Source of the DNA: Parietaria judaica
Taxonomy: Eukaryota; Streptophyta; Magnoliopsida; Rosales; Urticaceae
DNA length: 64,000 nucleotides
Direction: 5' to 3'
Assembly: GCA_954871525.1 (NCBI GenBank)
Contig: OX940869.1
Location: 22,410,001 to 22,474,000, forward strand
The translations under genes were made by a program, and so were the position numbers. Within the stretch, counting starts at the first letter, position 1, and the number at the start of each line of letters is the position of its first letter. Below the pieces are notes generated by a model. That model searched no databases. It was not told the DNA's origin and saw nothing but the letters and a program-made list of their open reading frames with translations. Of this stretch, positions 46,189 to 56,958 are shown in pieces.

Positions 46189-47309
46189 GTTGTCAAAAAA
46201 ACCACTGATACCCGCCTACGTTCCTGAAAGGCAGAGAGGTGAGCCGACCGAAGAGTTAATAGATGAGCTCTACAATGAGCTTTCTGATAAGCTGTTTCCA
46301 ATGATCGATAAGAATATCAGCCCTAACAAAACAGCCAAAAACACCCATTGATGCACGTCTGAAATTGAGGATGAATTATTTCTGACCCAGGAAGAATGAT
46401 GCAGGCCTAAAGCATTCCGGGAAACACCCAAAGCCAAAATATGAAGCCTCGAATTCCGGAAGAATTCTTTCATTTCCAGAGACAATGATGCGTGCCCAAC
46501 CCGCATAGATTCTAAAAGGTAAGCTTGAAAGAATGTTCCGATAAAAAAAGACACTCCAAGAAGAAAACACCGCAAGCATCTTGACGTGTGCTCGGAAGGA
46601 CATTAAGAAAAAAGGCCCCGTCAGGGTCGCACTTTGAGCGGCCGTATCTTTTGACTCGACTGTCCGGTTTTCACATTTTTTAGAATGAATCAAAAATCGA
46701 GACATTGGCTACGAGATGACAGGATATTTTATTCCTAGAACTGAACTCGAAAGTAAAAAATACTGACTTTGTATTTGGAGATAACTTTTAAATTTTTTGT
46801 TATTGTCTTTATTTTCTTCTTTCTATTAATTGTTGTCATTTTGTGTTTTATTTTTGTTGTCATTTTGGTTGGCAAAACCTCAAGTTGTTTTTACACATGA
46901 TTTGTTGATGCACTAAATAAGCACCATTTTGTGTTTTGTAAAAGTAAAAAGTTGATGAAATGAAAATTGAAACGTTGTGTTTCCCTCCCAAGTTTGAGAG
47001 CCTCGTGAGCGAGCGTCGGATTTGATGTCGAGGAGCCAATATTCGCATGCGAATCAATAGAAGAAGGAATATTCTTCTATCGGCATTCGTACAAAAATAA
47101 ACGATGGAGTTCAACTATCTGGTAACTTTTCTTTCTGTTATAGTTTGAAGATCGATCTCCGTGATCTTCATCTGTTTTTTTCGCTACGTCACAATTGGAT
47201 TACAACGTATTATTAAACTAACGAATGATGTATTAATTAACTAAGAAACTAATTGTTATGGGTATTTTCAAGAGCCTAGAAAATTAAGGCCCAAGCCGAA
47301 AAACTCACC

Positions 47310-48310
47310 TTGGGTGTCAATTTTTCGGACCAGAAGATGCTGCAGGTGCGAAATTGATACACAAATTTATCGCATCGGAACAGAAGAAACTACAGCGGTG
47401 TGGAAAAAACCGCACTCGCAAACGTAAAAAAAGGGAGACAATAATTAAATGGAAAAAAATTAATTATTTAATCTTACCCTAGGGTCCGTTTCCGAACCGA
47501 AAGATGCTGCAGGTGCGAAACTGATTCACGAATTAATCGCATCGGAACGGAAGAAACCGCACCGGCGTGGAAGAAACCGCACCTGCAAACGTAAAAAAAG
47601 GAGATGATAATTAAATGGAAAAATTATTTAATTATGAAAACTCACCCCGGTAGTCCGTTCTCCAAACCGGAATATGCTGCGGGTGCAAAATTGATTCACG
47701 AATTTATCGCATTGGGATGGAAAAAACCGCATCAACGTGGTAGAAACTGCACCCGCAAACGTAAAAAAAGGGAGATAATAATGAAATAGAAAATAATTTA
47801 ATCATTACCACTCACCCCGGGTGTCCGTTCCCAAAATCAGAAGATGATGTGGGTGTTAAATTGATTCACGAATTTATCGCATCGAAAAGGAATAAACCGC
47901 ACCGGCGTGGAAGAAACCGCACCCACAAACGTAAAAAAAAAAGAGATAATAATTAAATGGAAAAATAATTTAATTATTCAAACTAACCCCGAGTGTCCGT
48001 TCTCTAAACCGTAAGATACGGTGGGTGTGAAATTGATTCACAAATGCTTCGCATGGGGACGGAAGAAACTGAATCGACGTGGAAGAAACCGCACCCAAAA
48101 ATGTAAAAAAATGGAGATAAAAATTAAATGGAAAAATCATTAATTATTAAAACTCACTCTGGGTGTTGTTCTCCGAACCGAAAGATGTTGCGGGTGAGAA
48201 TTTGATTCACAAATTTATCGTTTCGGAATAGAAGAAATTGCACCGACGCGGAAGAAATTGCACCGACGCGGAAGAAATCGCACCCGCAAACGTCAAAAAG
48301 GGCAAAAAGT
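47310..48310 (+). repeat. 170-bp tandem array in the 5' LTR of element D (6 copies)
   Basis: The anchor AAGATGCTGC recurs at 47334, 47501, 47671, 47841, 48013 and 48182 (periods 167-172). Each unit has GGTGCGAAATTGATTCACGA, ATCGCATCGG, GGAAGAAACCGCACC (twice, separated by GGCGTGG), CAAACGT and a poly-A/GGGAGATAATAATTAAATGG stretch. Confidence 0.95.
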
Positions 48311-48375
48311 AAATATATTTAAATCCCCAGGGTTGAAACATGCAATTTATAGTTGCCTCAAGGTCCGTAGACCGT

Positions 48376-48390
48376 CCTATAAATAGGAGC
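48376..48390 (+). promoter_or_regulatory. TATA box of the element D 5' LTR
   Basis: CCTATAAATAGGAGC just after the tandem array; the right LTR has GTTATATAAATAGGAG at about 55408-55423. Confidence 0.65.
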
Positions 48391-48933
48391 TTGATTTCAA
48401 TCAAACTGGAACTCTGATTCAATCGCTCTATAGACCGATAAACATTGTTTTCCCTCTTCTATATATATATATATCGGTTTAAATATCCAATTAAAGTAAG
48501 ATTGGAGGAGCTAACTAGAGCGGAAGCGCCATAGAGATTCCCGACTGACTGAACGAATCGCCGACTCGTAGAGAAGCGTCCGAGTAACTTTTGACTCTCG
48601 AATCAGCCATCAGCCCCTTGCTTGTCCAGCCAAGCCCAGGTACGCACCCCATAACTCACACATTGCACTACGTGATGACCTGATCCCACTTGGCTATAAG
48701 TTGGTATGTAGACAAGCTCGCTATATGTGACGAGGTGCGACATCATATACCATCACCCCTTGGCTCTCCCAGTCAACGACTACTCCATCCCCGATCACCA
48801 ACCTAACCCACAGAGGTTCCGGTTCTCTGCGATCACCGACCTATATCCCGGGCCCCATGTATTTGTAGTAATGGATTAGAGGACCCAGTTTTAGTCCGAC
48901 AGTTAACGGAGGGTCCGATCCGCTAGACACTTT
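48391..48933 (+). other. R/U5 of the element D 5' LTR
   Basis: It matches 55424-55770 of the right LTR (GAACTCTGATTCAA, GATAAACA, GGAGGAGCTA, AATCGCCGACTC). It contains ACTACGTGATGACCTGATCC, the block shared with the E-family LTRs. Confidence 0.7.
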
Positions 48934-51623
48934 TGTAGGACATGAGTCCTTAAACAAGCTGTCTTTACCCTATTGTAAAAGATTTTGACTAAGTCGTTGA
49001 TTAAAAGATGGTGCTTATTATGTTAATTTTATTATAGTTTCTGGTAGAGTAAAACAGAATGTTTTTTCCTTAGTTCATAAAGGATGCAATTATGCTATTA
49101 TTATCACAACCGAGTCAATGTGAGGAAGAATTAATAATCATAATAAATGAACTGAAAATGTATGTGACTTGATTAACTGGGTGGGAGCCTATTAATAGGT
49201 TAAAGTCATTAATGTGACTAAGTGTTAGAATCCTATTCTAGATTAAGTGTGTGTGTCATACTCACTAGAAGTGCATTAAGTATGAAGTGGCATCATATTG
49301 GACTGGATCTGAATTAAACTTCGGAAGTTATCATATAAGACCGTTACTGATAACTTGGAGTTGAGTCACTAGTAGATTATCAAATGGATATTAGATCTAA
49401 GTCCTAAGTGATCTTGAGCCTGGATTGTTGACTTGATTGTTCTTTGATTTAACTGTTAAAGAAAAAATTTACCGTCGTTCGCAATGCTTATATATTGGGA
49501 ACATGATAGTCAACATGTAAAGGTAGCCTAGTCATAGACATAGGCATCAAATAGATCTATTCAGAGTCAAGATGATTCTCTTTATTGTTTGTGGTGAGAA
49601 GTGATAGGTACCCATGTGCAACATATGAATCAAAACTATAAGTGGGTTACTCATAATATTACCGACTGAGTTGAGGATGAAAATGCAGTGAAAGGCAAAA
49701 CGGTAAACTATAAAAGGGAATAATATGTACTGTATCACTAAAGATCAATAACCCGAATTTGATTGTATCAATGGACACCTTTCAAGAAAATGGAATAATA
49801 TATATTGTATCACTAAAGAGTGCAGCCTCGGGTTTATAGTGGAATAACACCGAGGGTTGACGAACAACTAGCAGTTCGTTGGAGCTTAAGTGATACGGGT
49901 CCATGGTCCCTAGGATTGCTACGGAACGAACAATACGTACGTGATTTAAACATTCAATATGTTTTATCATTTTTTCAGGATTCATAAAACTAATGTCTGT
50001 GTCAGATTTTGAAAGTTTTATTTTTTACGTGGCAAAAGTACCAAAGTTTGGTACAGGAAATTTAACTGACAAAATAAAGTAGAATTTGGATTTTTCATCA
50101 ACTGAAAAATTATTAGAAATTTAATTCTGAGAAAATTTTCTTTTGGAACCGAGTCATTTCGACGTAAGGTTTGTGATTTAGATAATTTTTAAGTTACTAA
50201 TCGGTATAGGTAAACTATGAAATTAAATCACATGTCACGAATTTAAATCATGGTGTTGTAGCATGACATTTAATGTGTGATATTGAAATCAATGAATAAT
50301 AATATAATTTAATTATTTGGATTTAATTATTCATATTCTTATTAATAATAAATTAATAATTAATAGAGTAATATTATAATAAATATATTTAGTATATATT
50401 TAAAATGAGGTGATCGATATTCTTGCAATTGAATGTGAATATATTCACACGAATTTGACTTAGTTGGCTTTGTCAAAATTGTGGCATAAGTATCTAAGTT
50501 TAGGTATTTGTGAAAAACCCTAGAATTAATTATATCCATTGGATCGGTCAAGATTTAATCTCAACCGTTGGATTGTGATAATTAATCGGAAACCCTAATT
50601 GGAATATAACTCGGTGACCAAGTTTAGATTTTCATAATTGAGTACTCAATTGTATCCGTTGGATTGATTTACAATTCAATCTTTACCATCGGATTGGAAA
50701 TTAATTAACATATATATATGACATATATAATTCAAATTTATGGTGATGAAAATCGAAATCCTTAGCTTGGTATTCAAGTTTGGAGGTTTGACTTTATCCT
50801 AAATCGATAAAGTTCGTTAGATTGGTCATGGAACTAATTCCAACCATTGGATCTGGGGTATTGATTTAAAAAAAAAAATTATATATATAGGGATTTCAAA
50901 ATTCTATATATAAGGATATGATTGGTTAATTGATTTACTAAAGTGTTCGTTAATTAGTTAAATCCCTAATTAATTAGAGAAATTGGATATTTCTAGATTC
51001 AATTAGGAGCATTGATTTGAGAGAATTAATTATATTTAACTTATATAGAAGTCGAAATTAAGGGTGGGAATTTTCGATATCGGTCACACCTTGAGCCTAT
51101 AAATAGGAGGCTCATTCTACACATTTCACACACCTCTCCGTAGAGCAAGAATTTGACATCTCTCTCTCTTTATCTCTAAGAGTCTTCCAATTTCTTAGTT
51201 TATGATCCCCTTTCTGGTTCGGCTTAGTGAGACGTTGTTCTCCGGAAGCTTTAAAAGAACCTTCAGTTAAAAGTTTTGCGACAGAGTCCTGCCGGCGAGG
51301 ACCACGCTTCGGTACGAGGAGTCTAGGAGAAAATCCCGGAAGATCACGGGAGTTTCCCTCAGCATCGGTGAAGCCCTGCCCAGTTCACAACGCGCAGCCG
51401 AAAATTGTAATATCTGCTGTACGGCCTTATGCATTCGGTCAATAAATGCAAACCTTTATTTACTGCCTTTATTTATTTCCTATAGACTAGATTATTAATA
51501 ATGTATTATGAAAATTATATTGCTAATAATTTATAAGATCTTGTAATTGTTATTATCCAATAGTTGATTCGTTGTACGGGATATCGAGATAAATACGTGG
51601 AGTCAGAGCACCGATTTCCAACA
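48934..51623 (+). mobile_element. Solo LTR 'B' inside element D
   Basis: Ends TGTAGGACAT and TCCAACA. The whole length is homologous to solo LTRs A and C in inverse orientation. TATA at 51095-51110 (AGCCTATAAATAGGAG), then the conserved R/U5 block with CTTCGGTACGAGGAGTC and a poly(A)-signal-like AATAAA at about 51440. Flanks ACTTT and ACTAC match only in part, so the target duplication is weak. The U3 contains degenerate CCATTGGATCGGTCAAGATT repeats (50530-50860) and the palindrome GTACCAAAGTTTGGTAC (about 50038). 2.69 kb, no coding. Confidence 0.8.
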
Positions 51624-52400
51624 ACTACAAGATCAACGAGTCAAGCGTCTAGCCCAGGAAAGTCTACAAACGGCGATTAGTCCGATCAAATATCCAGATT
51701 TGGGCCGCTACAGTGTTTGATCCATTTTATTGCATCAATATTTTTGCGCTAGAAGGAGGGAATCCCGACAAGTCCAAGCTTCGAGTCCCTACCAGCACAT
51801 CTTACGACCTCGAAACCGTAATGGTAACTCCTCATCAAGTACAAGACAAGCACGCCACCAACGAGATCTTTGCCACGCCATCGCTAAGTAGGCGGAGCCA
51901 CTCACTGTGTAAAACTCTCCACCTCGGCTCAGAACCATCGAGCCATCGCAAACTTCATCTCGGTCGCCTCAACAACCTCAACACATCTGACCACGAGCTC
52001 CGCTCTGTCTTATGAAAATTCACCTCAACCACCTCATGAGCTCGAAGATGTCAGTCAACCTTTTGGATGACACTACACACGGCCCGACCGAGGGCGCCGC
52101 CAAGGCACCAGAGCGCAAAGCCCAACTCATAACCAGCATGTAATGAACACTAGCTCAGATATCACAAACGATGCACGATTAACGTGACTAGAAAAAACCC
52201 TGTTTTGACTATCAAGTTTGGTCTGCAGACACCCAATTCTTTAGCCGACGCGAAGAGACATTCTTGAGACGTAGCAACAACTCGCCCCACAAGACGCCCA
52301 ATCACAAGGGCCAACTGAGTCTCAGTCGACCTGGATGTCTCATAGTCCTCGATTCCCATGAAATGACCTGGTACTCCGAACAATTGCAGACAGGGAAGCT
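51624..52400 (+). other. End of 5' LTR and leader of element D
   Basis: After solo LTR B the host sequence resumes. GCGCTAGAAGGAGGG (about 51747-51761) resembles the segment at or next to the PBS in related gypsy elements. Then follows a non-coding or heavily decayed gag start. Confidence 0.4.
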
Positions 52401-53440
52401 ATACCACTATGCCACCCTTGGCGGTGGTGCCATCGGTCGATGCAGAATGGAAGTACGCTGTCCGAGAATCAAAGAAGAAGGTTAAAGAGCTCACGGCCGT
52501 CAAGAACACGAACCTGGCCGTGTAAAGCATGCTCAAAAGGACCATGTCCCTTTTCACCAACCACATACTCGCGGAAGAAATTGCAGGAGAAGTCTGCTCC
52601 CTATCAAAATTTATCTATGATGAAAATGGCAACCCGGTATGCCACTTGGTCCAATATCAGACGACAATGCAGTTGAAGAAATGCACCGCCTCGAAGATGT
52701 GCCAAGCATTTTGCCTCACCCTCGCAGACCCAGCCTTCGAATGGTACCAGCGACTTTCGAAGGGCTCTATCAAATCCTTCAAAGAACTAAAGGAAAGTTT
52801 CGTCTCCATATTCTCGAGCTCGTTTATGTAGAGAAAAGAAAAGTCTTACTTGTGATCACTCAAGAAAAGAGACGACGAATGCCTCTAAGTCTACCTGAAT
52901 CAATTTATTGAAGAAGCGAACAAGGTCAATGACTACACCGACAACGACGTCATCATCGCCATTATTGACGGCCTCTATGGCAGCTACTTTTTGAGATCCC
53001 TCCTCGAGAACCGTTCGACGTCCATGGCAAAGTTGATGGTATGAGTCGCTGAACACATCTCGGTCAATGAATACATCAACAATCGGAGAAAGATAGAATG
53101 CCAATGTCTAGAGAGGGATGACTTTAAAAGAAATAGACATCAGCCAGACACATCACCCAACCACAACGACCAATCTCGATCACGGAATGTAAAGTGATTA
53201 CAGAATGACACCAATGCCTCGCCGTTGAATACCTCTCCCGCAAAAATCCTAAAGTTTCACTGAGAAAAATATGTCCGGCCCAATGGCGAAAGGCGTCAGA
53301 CAAGAGAAGGGCAAATAGTGCGAGTTCCACCAAGAAGTCGGCCATGCCACATCTGGTTGCTGGCAGATAAAGCAACAGATTGAGAACTTAATACAAGATG
53401 GCCAGCTCAAGGAGTATGTATCAGTGTAGATAGATGATAG
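52401..53440 (+). pseudogene. Ty3/gypsy gag of element D
   Basis: Mostly one frame, broken by at least five stop codons. It shows MLKRTMSLFTNHILAEEI, AFEWYQRLSKGSIKSFKELK and SFVSIFSSSFM (the Retrotrans_gag core, PF03732), then EEANKVNDYTDNDVIIAIID and a C-terminal CX2HX4HX4C knuckle (CEFHQEVGHATSGC, about 53318-53359) followed by QIKQQIENLIQDGQ-like sequence. This is the Gag of Tat-lineage plant gypsy elements; when intact it forms the virus-like particle. No protease or RT follows before the right LTR. Confidence 0.85.
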
Positions 53441-53740
53441 CGAGACGTCATCCGGTTAGCATCCTCGAACCATCAGGAACCTCGAGCAGCAGGGCTCCAA
53501 CTTTCCGAGAAGTACCCCTCGAGGAACAATTTTTTGTATCTCACAAAATATTATCAATAAAAAGAGCTTTTAAATTCACCGTTTCTCCAAAATATATGGA
53601 AGGTTATCTCTTAGGAAAACACCCGTAGACGCGTGCAGTAGGTCAATCCAAAAGACACCAAACCCAAAAATGCAAACGTGGCTGAGAGGTAATCTTTGGA
53701 ACGCCCCTGTAAAAATGGTAGGTGATGTCTGGGGACATCC
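53441..53740 (+). other. 3' end of element D interior
   Basis: Non-coding after the gag stop codons. The exact start of the right LTR is not resolvable; no TGTTATGGG-like start is seen, so it is truncated or rearranged. Confidence 0.4.
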
Positions 53741-55345
53741 TCACGATTATAACCGAGATACTGCGGGTGCGTAATTGATTCACACATTTATCAAACCAGA
53801 AAAGAAGAAACTACACCTGTGTGGAAGAAACCGCACCCGCAAATGACCAAAGGAAAGATGATAATTAATCGGGAAAATCCTTTAATTATTAAAACTCACC
53901 TCGGGTGTCTGTTTTCCGAACCGGAAGATTTTGCTAGTGCGAAACTAATTCACGAATTTATCGCATCGGAACGGATGAAACCGCACTTGCGTGGAAGAAA
54001 ACCGCACCCGCAAACGTGAAAAAAGAGAGATAATAATTAAAAAGAAAAATAATTTATTTATTAAAACTCAGCCCGGGTATCCGTTTTTCGGTCCGGAAGA
54101 CGTTGCAGGTGCAAAATTGTTTCACGAATTTATCGCATTGGGACAGAAGAAACCGCACCGGCGTGGAAGAAACCGCAGCTGCAAACGAGGGTGATCATAT
54201 TTAAATGGAAAAATAATTTAATTACCTAAAATAACCCCGGGTGTCCATTCTTTGAACGGAAACATGTCGCGAGTCCGAAATTGATTCACTAATTTATCAA
54301 ATCGTAACGGAAGAAACCGCATTGGCGTGGAAGAAACCGCACCCACAAACGTCAAAAAAAGAGACATAATAATTAAATAGAAAAATAATTTAATTATTAA
54401 AACTTACGCTGGGTGTCCGTTCTTCAAACCAGAAGATGCTGAGGGTGCGAAATTGATTCACAAATTTATCGCATCGGGACGGAAGAAACCGCACTGGTGT
54501 GGAAAAAACCGCACCCGAAAATGTCAAAAAAGGGAGATAATAATTATATAGGAATATAATTTATTTATAAAAACTCACCCGGGTGTCGTGTCCGTTCTTC
54601 GAACTGAAAGATGCTCCGGGTGCAAAATAAATTCACGAATTTATTGCATCGGAATAGAAGAAACCGCACCGGCATGGAATAAACTGCATCCGCAAACGTC
54701 AAAAAAGGGAGATAATAATTAAATAGAAATATCATTTAATTATTAAAACTCACCTCGGGTGTCCGTTCTCCAAACCGGGATATGCTACGGGTGCGAAATT
54801 GATTCACAAATTTATCGCATAGGGAAAGAAGAAACCGCACCGGCGTGGAAGAAACTGCACCCGCCAATGTAAAAAAAGCGAGATAATAATTAAATGGAAA
54901 ATTATTTAATTATTAAAACTCACCATGAGTGTCAGTTCTCTGAACAAAAAGATGTTGCGGGTGCGAAATTGATTCACGAATTTATCGCATTGGATTGGAA
55001 GAAACCACACCGGCGTGGAAGAAACCACACCAGCAAATGTCAAAAAAATGAGATAATAATTAATTGGAAAAATCATTAAATTATTAAAACTAACCCCGCG
55101 AAATAGATTCACGAATTTATCGCATTGGGATGGAAGAAACCGCACCTGCAAACGTAAAAAAAATGAGATAATAATTAAATGGAAAAATCATTTAATCATT
55201 AAAACTCACCCTGGGTGTTCGTTCTCCGAACTGGAAGATGCTAGGGGTTGGAAATAGACTCACGAATTTATCGCGTTCGAATGGAAGAAACTGTAGCACC
55301 GCGGAAGAAACCGCACCCGCAAACGTCAAAAAGGGCAAAAAATAA
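53741..55345 (+). repeat. 170-bp tandem array in the 3' LTR of element D (9-10 copies)
   Basis: Same unit as 47310-48310. Anchors lie at about 53757, 53926, 54097, 54262, 54433, 54608, 54780, 54950 and 55226, with a shortened unit near 55090-55150. Copy number therefore differs between the two LTRs of one element. Confidence 0.95.
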
Positions 55346-55492
55346 ATATATTTAAATCCCCAATGGGTGAAACATGCAATTTATAATTGCCTCAAGGTCC
55401 CTATAGCGTTATATAAATAGGAGCCTCATTTCAATAAAATGGGAACTCTGATTCAAACGCTCTATATAGCGATAAACACTGTTTTCCCTTTA

Positions 55493-55533
<41 letters not shown>

Positions 55534-55775
55534 TATCGGTATATATATCCGACTAAGGTCGGATCGGAGGAGCTAGCTAGAACGGAATCGCCAGAGAAAT
55601 CCCCGTCTCACCGGAGGAATCGCCGACTCCCCAGCGGAAGGTCTGAGCACCTTCCGAATCTTGTCTCAGCCACCGGCTCGTGGCTTGTACATGCAAGCCC
55701 AGATATGCACTCTCTAACTCCCACATTGAACTATGTAATGACATGATCCCACTTGATCCCACATTGAACTAAATA
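55346..55775 (+). repeat. Promoter/R/U5 remainder of the element D 3' LTR
   Basis: Collinear with 48310-48700. It includes (TA)n tracts at 55491-55537 that are much longer than in the left LTR. The end is cut within CCCACATTGAACTATGTAAT, with a small tandem duplication of that word. Confidence 0.8.
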
Positions 55776-56029
55776 TAGAATCTGAGCACTAATCGTAAAT
55801 AATTAGCAGCTTACTAAATATTTCCTTTTATAATTGTTGTCCGCGTTTAAGGGATGACAATTATCCCGGCCGCGTGTCCGATCCCGGGCCAGACCCAGTG
55901 ACCGCGCGGTGGGCAGTGACTAGGAGATTCCTCGTGTCTTCGTTCCTCCTGCACCTGGAATAAGATTCTGCGGTGCCTAGCTTCTATCCCCGCTTCCCCC
56001 TCTCCTTGGCGGAGAGGCTAAACGTTAGG

Positions 56030-56490
56030 GCCTTGAAGGGAATAGGATTCCCAGCCCGTTACGCCGTGGTCTTCGAGGTGGCCAAGTGTGCGCACGTTTA
56101 TAGGAATAGGATTCTCGGACCGATACACCCTAGAGCCGTTGTCTAGGTACGTAAGCGTTGATGAGAATATGATTCTCGGCTTAGCGTAGGCTAGATTCGT
56201 CGGTGGGTAGTGGCTTGGTACATGAGCATGGATGGGAATAAGATTCTTGGCTCGGCGAACTCTTTGTGCGTCGTTGGGTGGTGGCTAGGTACCGGAGCGT
56301 TAATGGGAATAAGATTCCTGGCTCGGCGTACCCCTTGTTCATCGTCGGGTGGTGGCTAGGTATCGGAGCGTTGATGGGAATAGGATTCCCAGCTCGACGT
56401 ACCCCTTGTTCGTCGTTGGGTGGTGGCTAAGTACTGGAGCGTTGATGGGAATAGGATTCCCGGCTCGGCGTACCCCTTGATCGTCGTTGG
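56030..56490. repeat. 71-bp tandem repeat
   Basis: GGGAATAGGATTCCCGGCTC recurs at 56163 (degenerate), 56234, 56305, 56376 and 56447 at exactly 71-bp spacing, with two more diverged copies to the left (56102 and about 56038). Each contains GTCGTTGGGTGGTGGCTAGG. Confidence 0.92.
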
Positions 56491-56940
56491 GCGGATACGA
56501 CTCTTAATCCCAAATGGCGTATGGGGTTTGTTTATTATTATGGTTGTGCCCCTCTAGTTAATTACGGGTTGCCTACGTACCCTACCTCAGGGATCAAGCC
56601 GTTATGTAGTTCAATTTTAGGTGACAAATGGGGGTTAGTGGATATAGATTTACTAGATCTGCTAATGATCCCCGAAGGTTTCATGCGATACTTTGGGTAA
56701 GATAGGAAGGCGCCGGGGGTAAACTATTCTTGAAGAATATCCTGTACGTGGAGTAGATCTTTGGGGGAGCCAAATGTGAGGTGCTTAAGTGGTCACGAGG
56801 ACCGACTCACGAGGTGGACAGATCTCTGGCAAGCCGAAGGTGAGCCGCCTTAACCGTCTAGGGGACTGGCTATCGATGTGGGCAGAGCTTCGCCTAAGAG
56901 GAGGTGCGATGCCTAACTTGTCACGTGGAATAGTGGCAAA

Positions 56941-56958
56941 GGGGGGGGGGGGGGGGGG
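56941..56958 (+). repeat. Poly-G run (18 G)
   Basis: An uninterrupted run of 18 G, directly after CAAA; unusual in AT-rich plant DNA and able to form a G-quadruplex. Confidence 0.9.

Larger units (their letters stand above)
44537..47191 (+). mobile_element. Short non-autonomous LTR element (H)
   Basis: Two direct repeats (about 44590-45297 and 46401-47191) share GGGCCTAAAGCAT, GGCCCCGT...GTCGCACTTTGAGCG, TTGTTGATGCACTAtATAAGCACC (TATA) and GAGCCTCGTGAGCGAGCGTCG, and end TATGTCA / TACGTCA. A PBS-like TGGTATTAGAG lies six bases after the first repeat (45303). The interior is only about 1 kb with no pol. The outer boundaries are uncertain (the second repeat may start at 46348). It fits a LARD/TRIM-like deletion derivative. 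Confidence 0.65.
47254..55775 (+). mobile_element. D: gag-only Ty3/gypsy element with array-bearing LTRs, interrupted by solo LTR B
   Basis: The left LTR starts TGTTATGGGTATTTTCAAGA (47254), like the E-family LTRs. Both LTRs hold 170-bp tandem arrays, then the same promoter/R/U5 sequence (48290-48720 and 55320-55760). Between them lie solo LTR B and a decayed gypsy gag, with no pol domains. The right LTR is cut off near 55775 in the U5-side block, where the next element begins. The left LTR's end is displaced beyond solo LTR B (about 51740). Confidence 0.75.
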
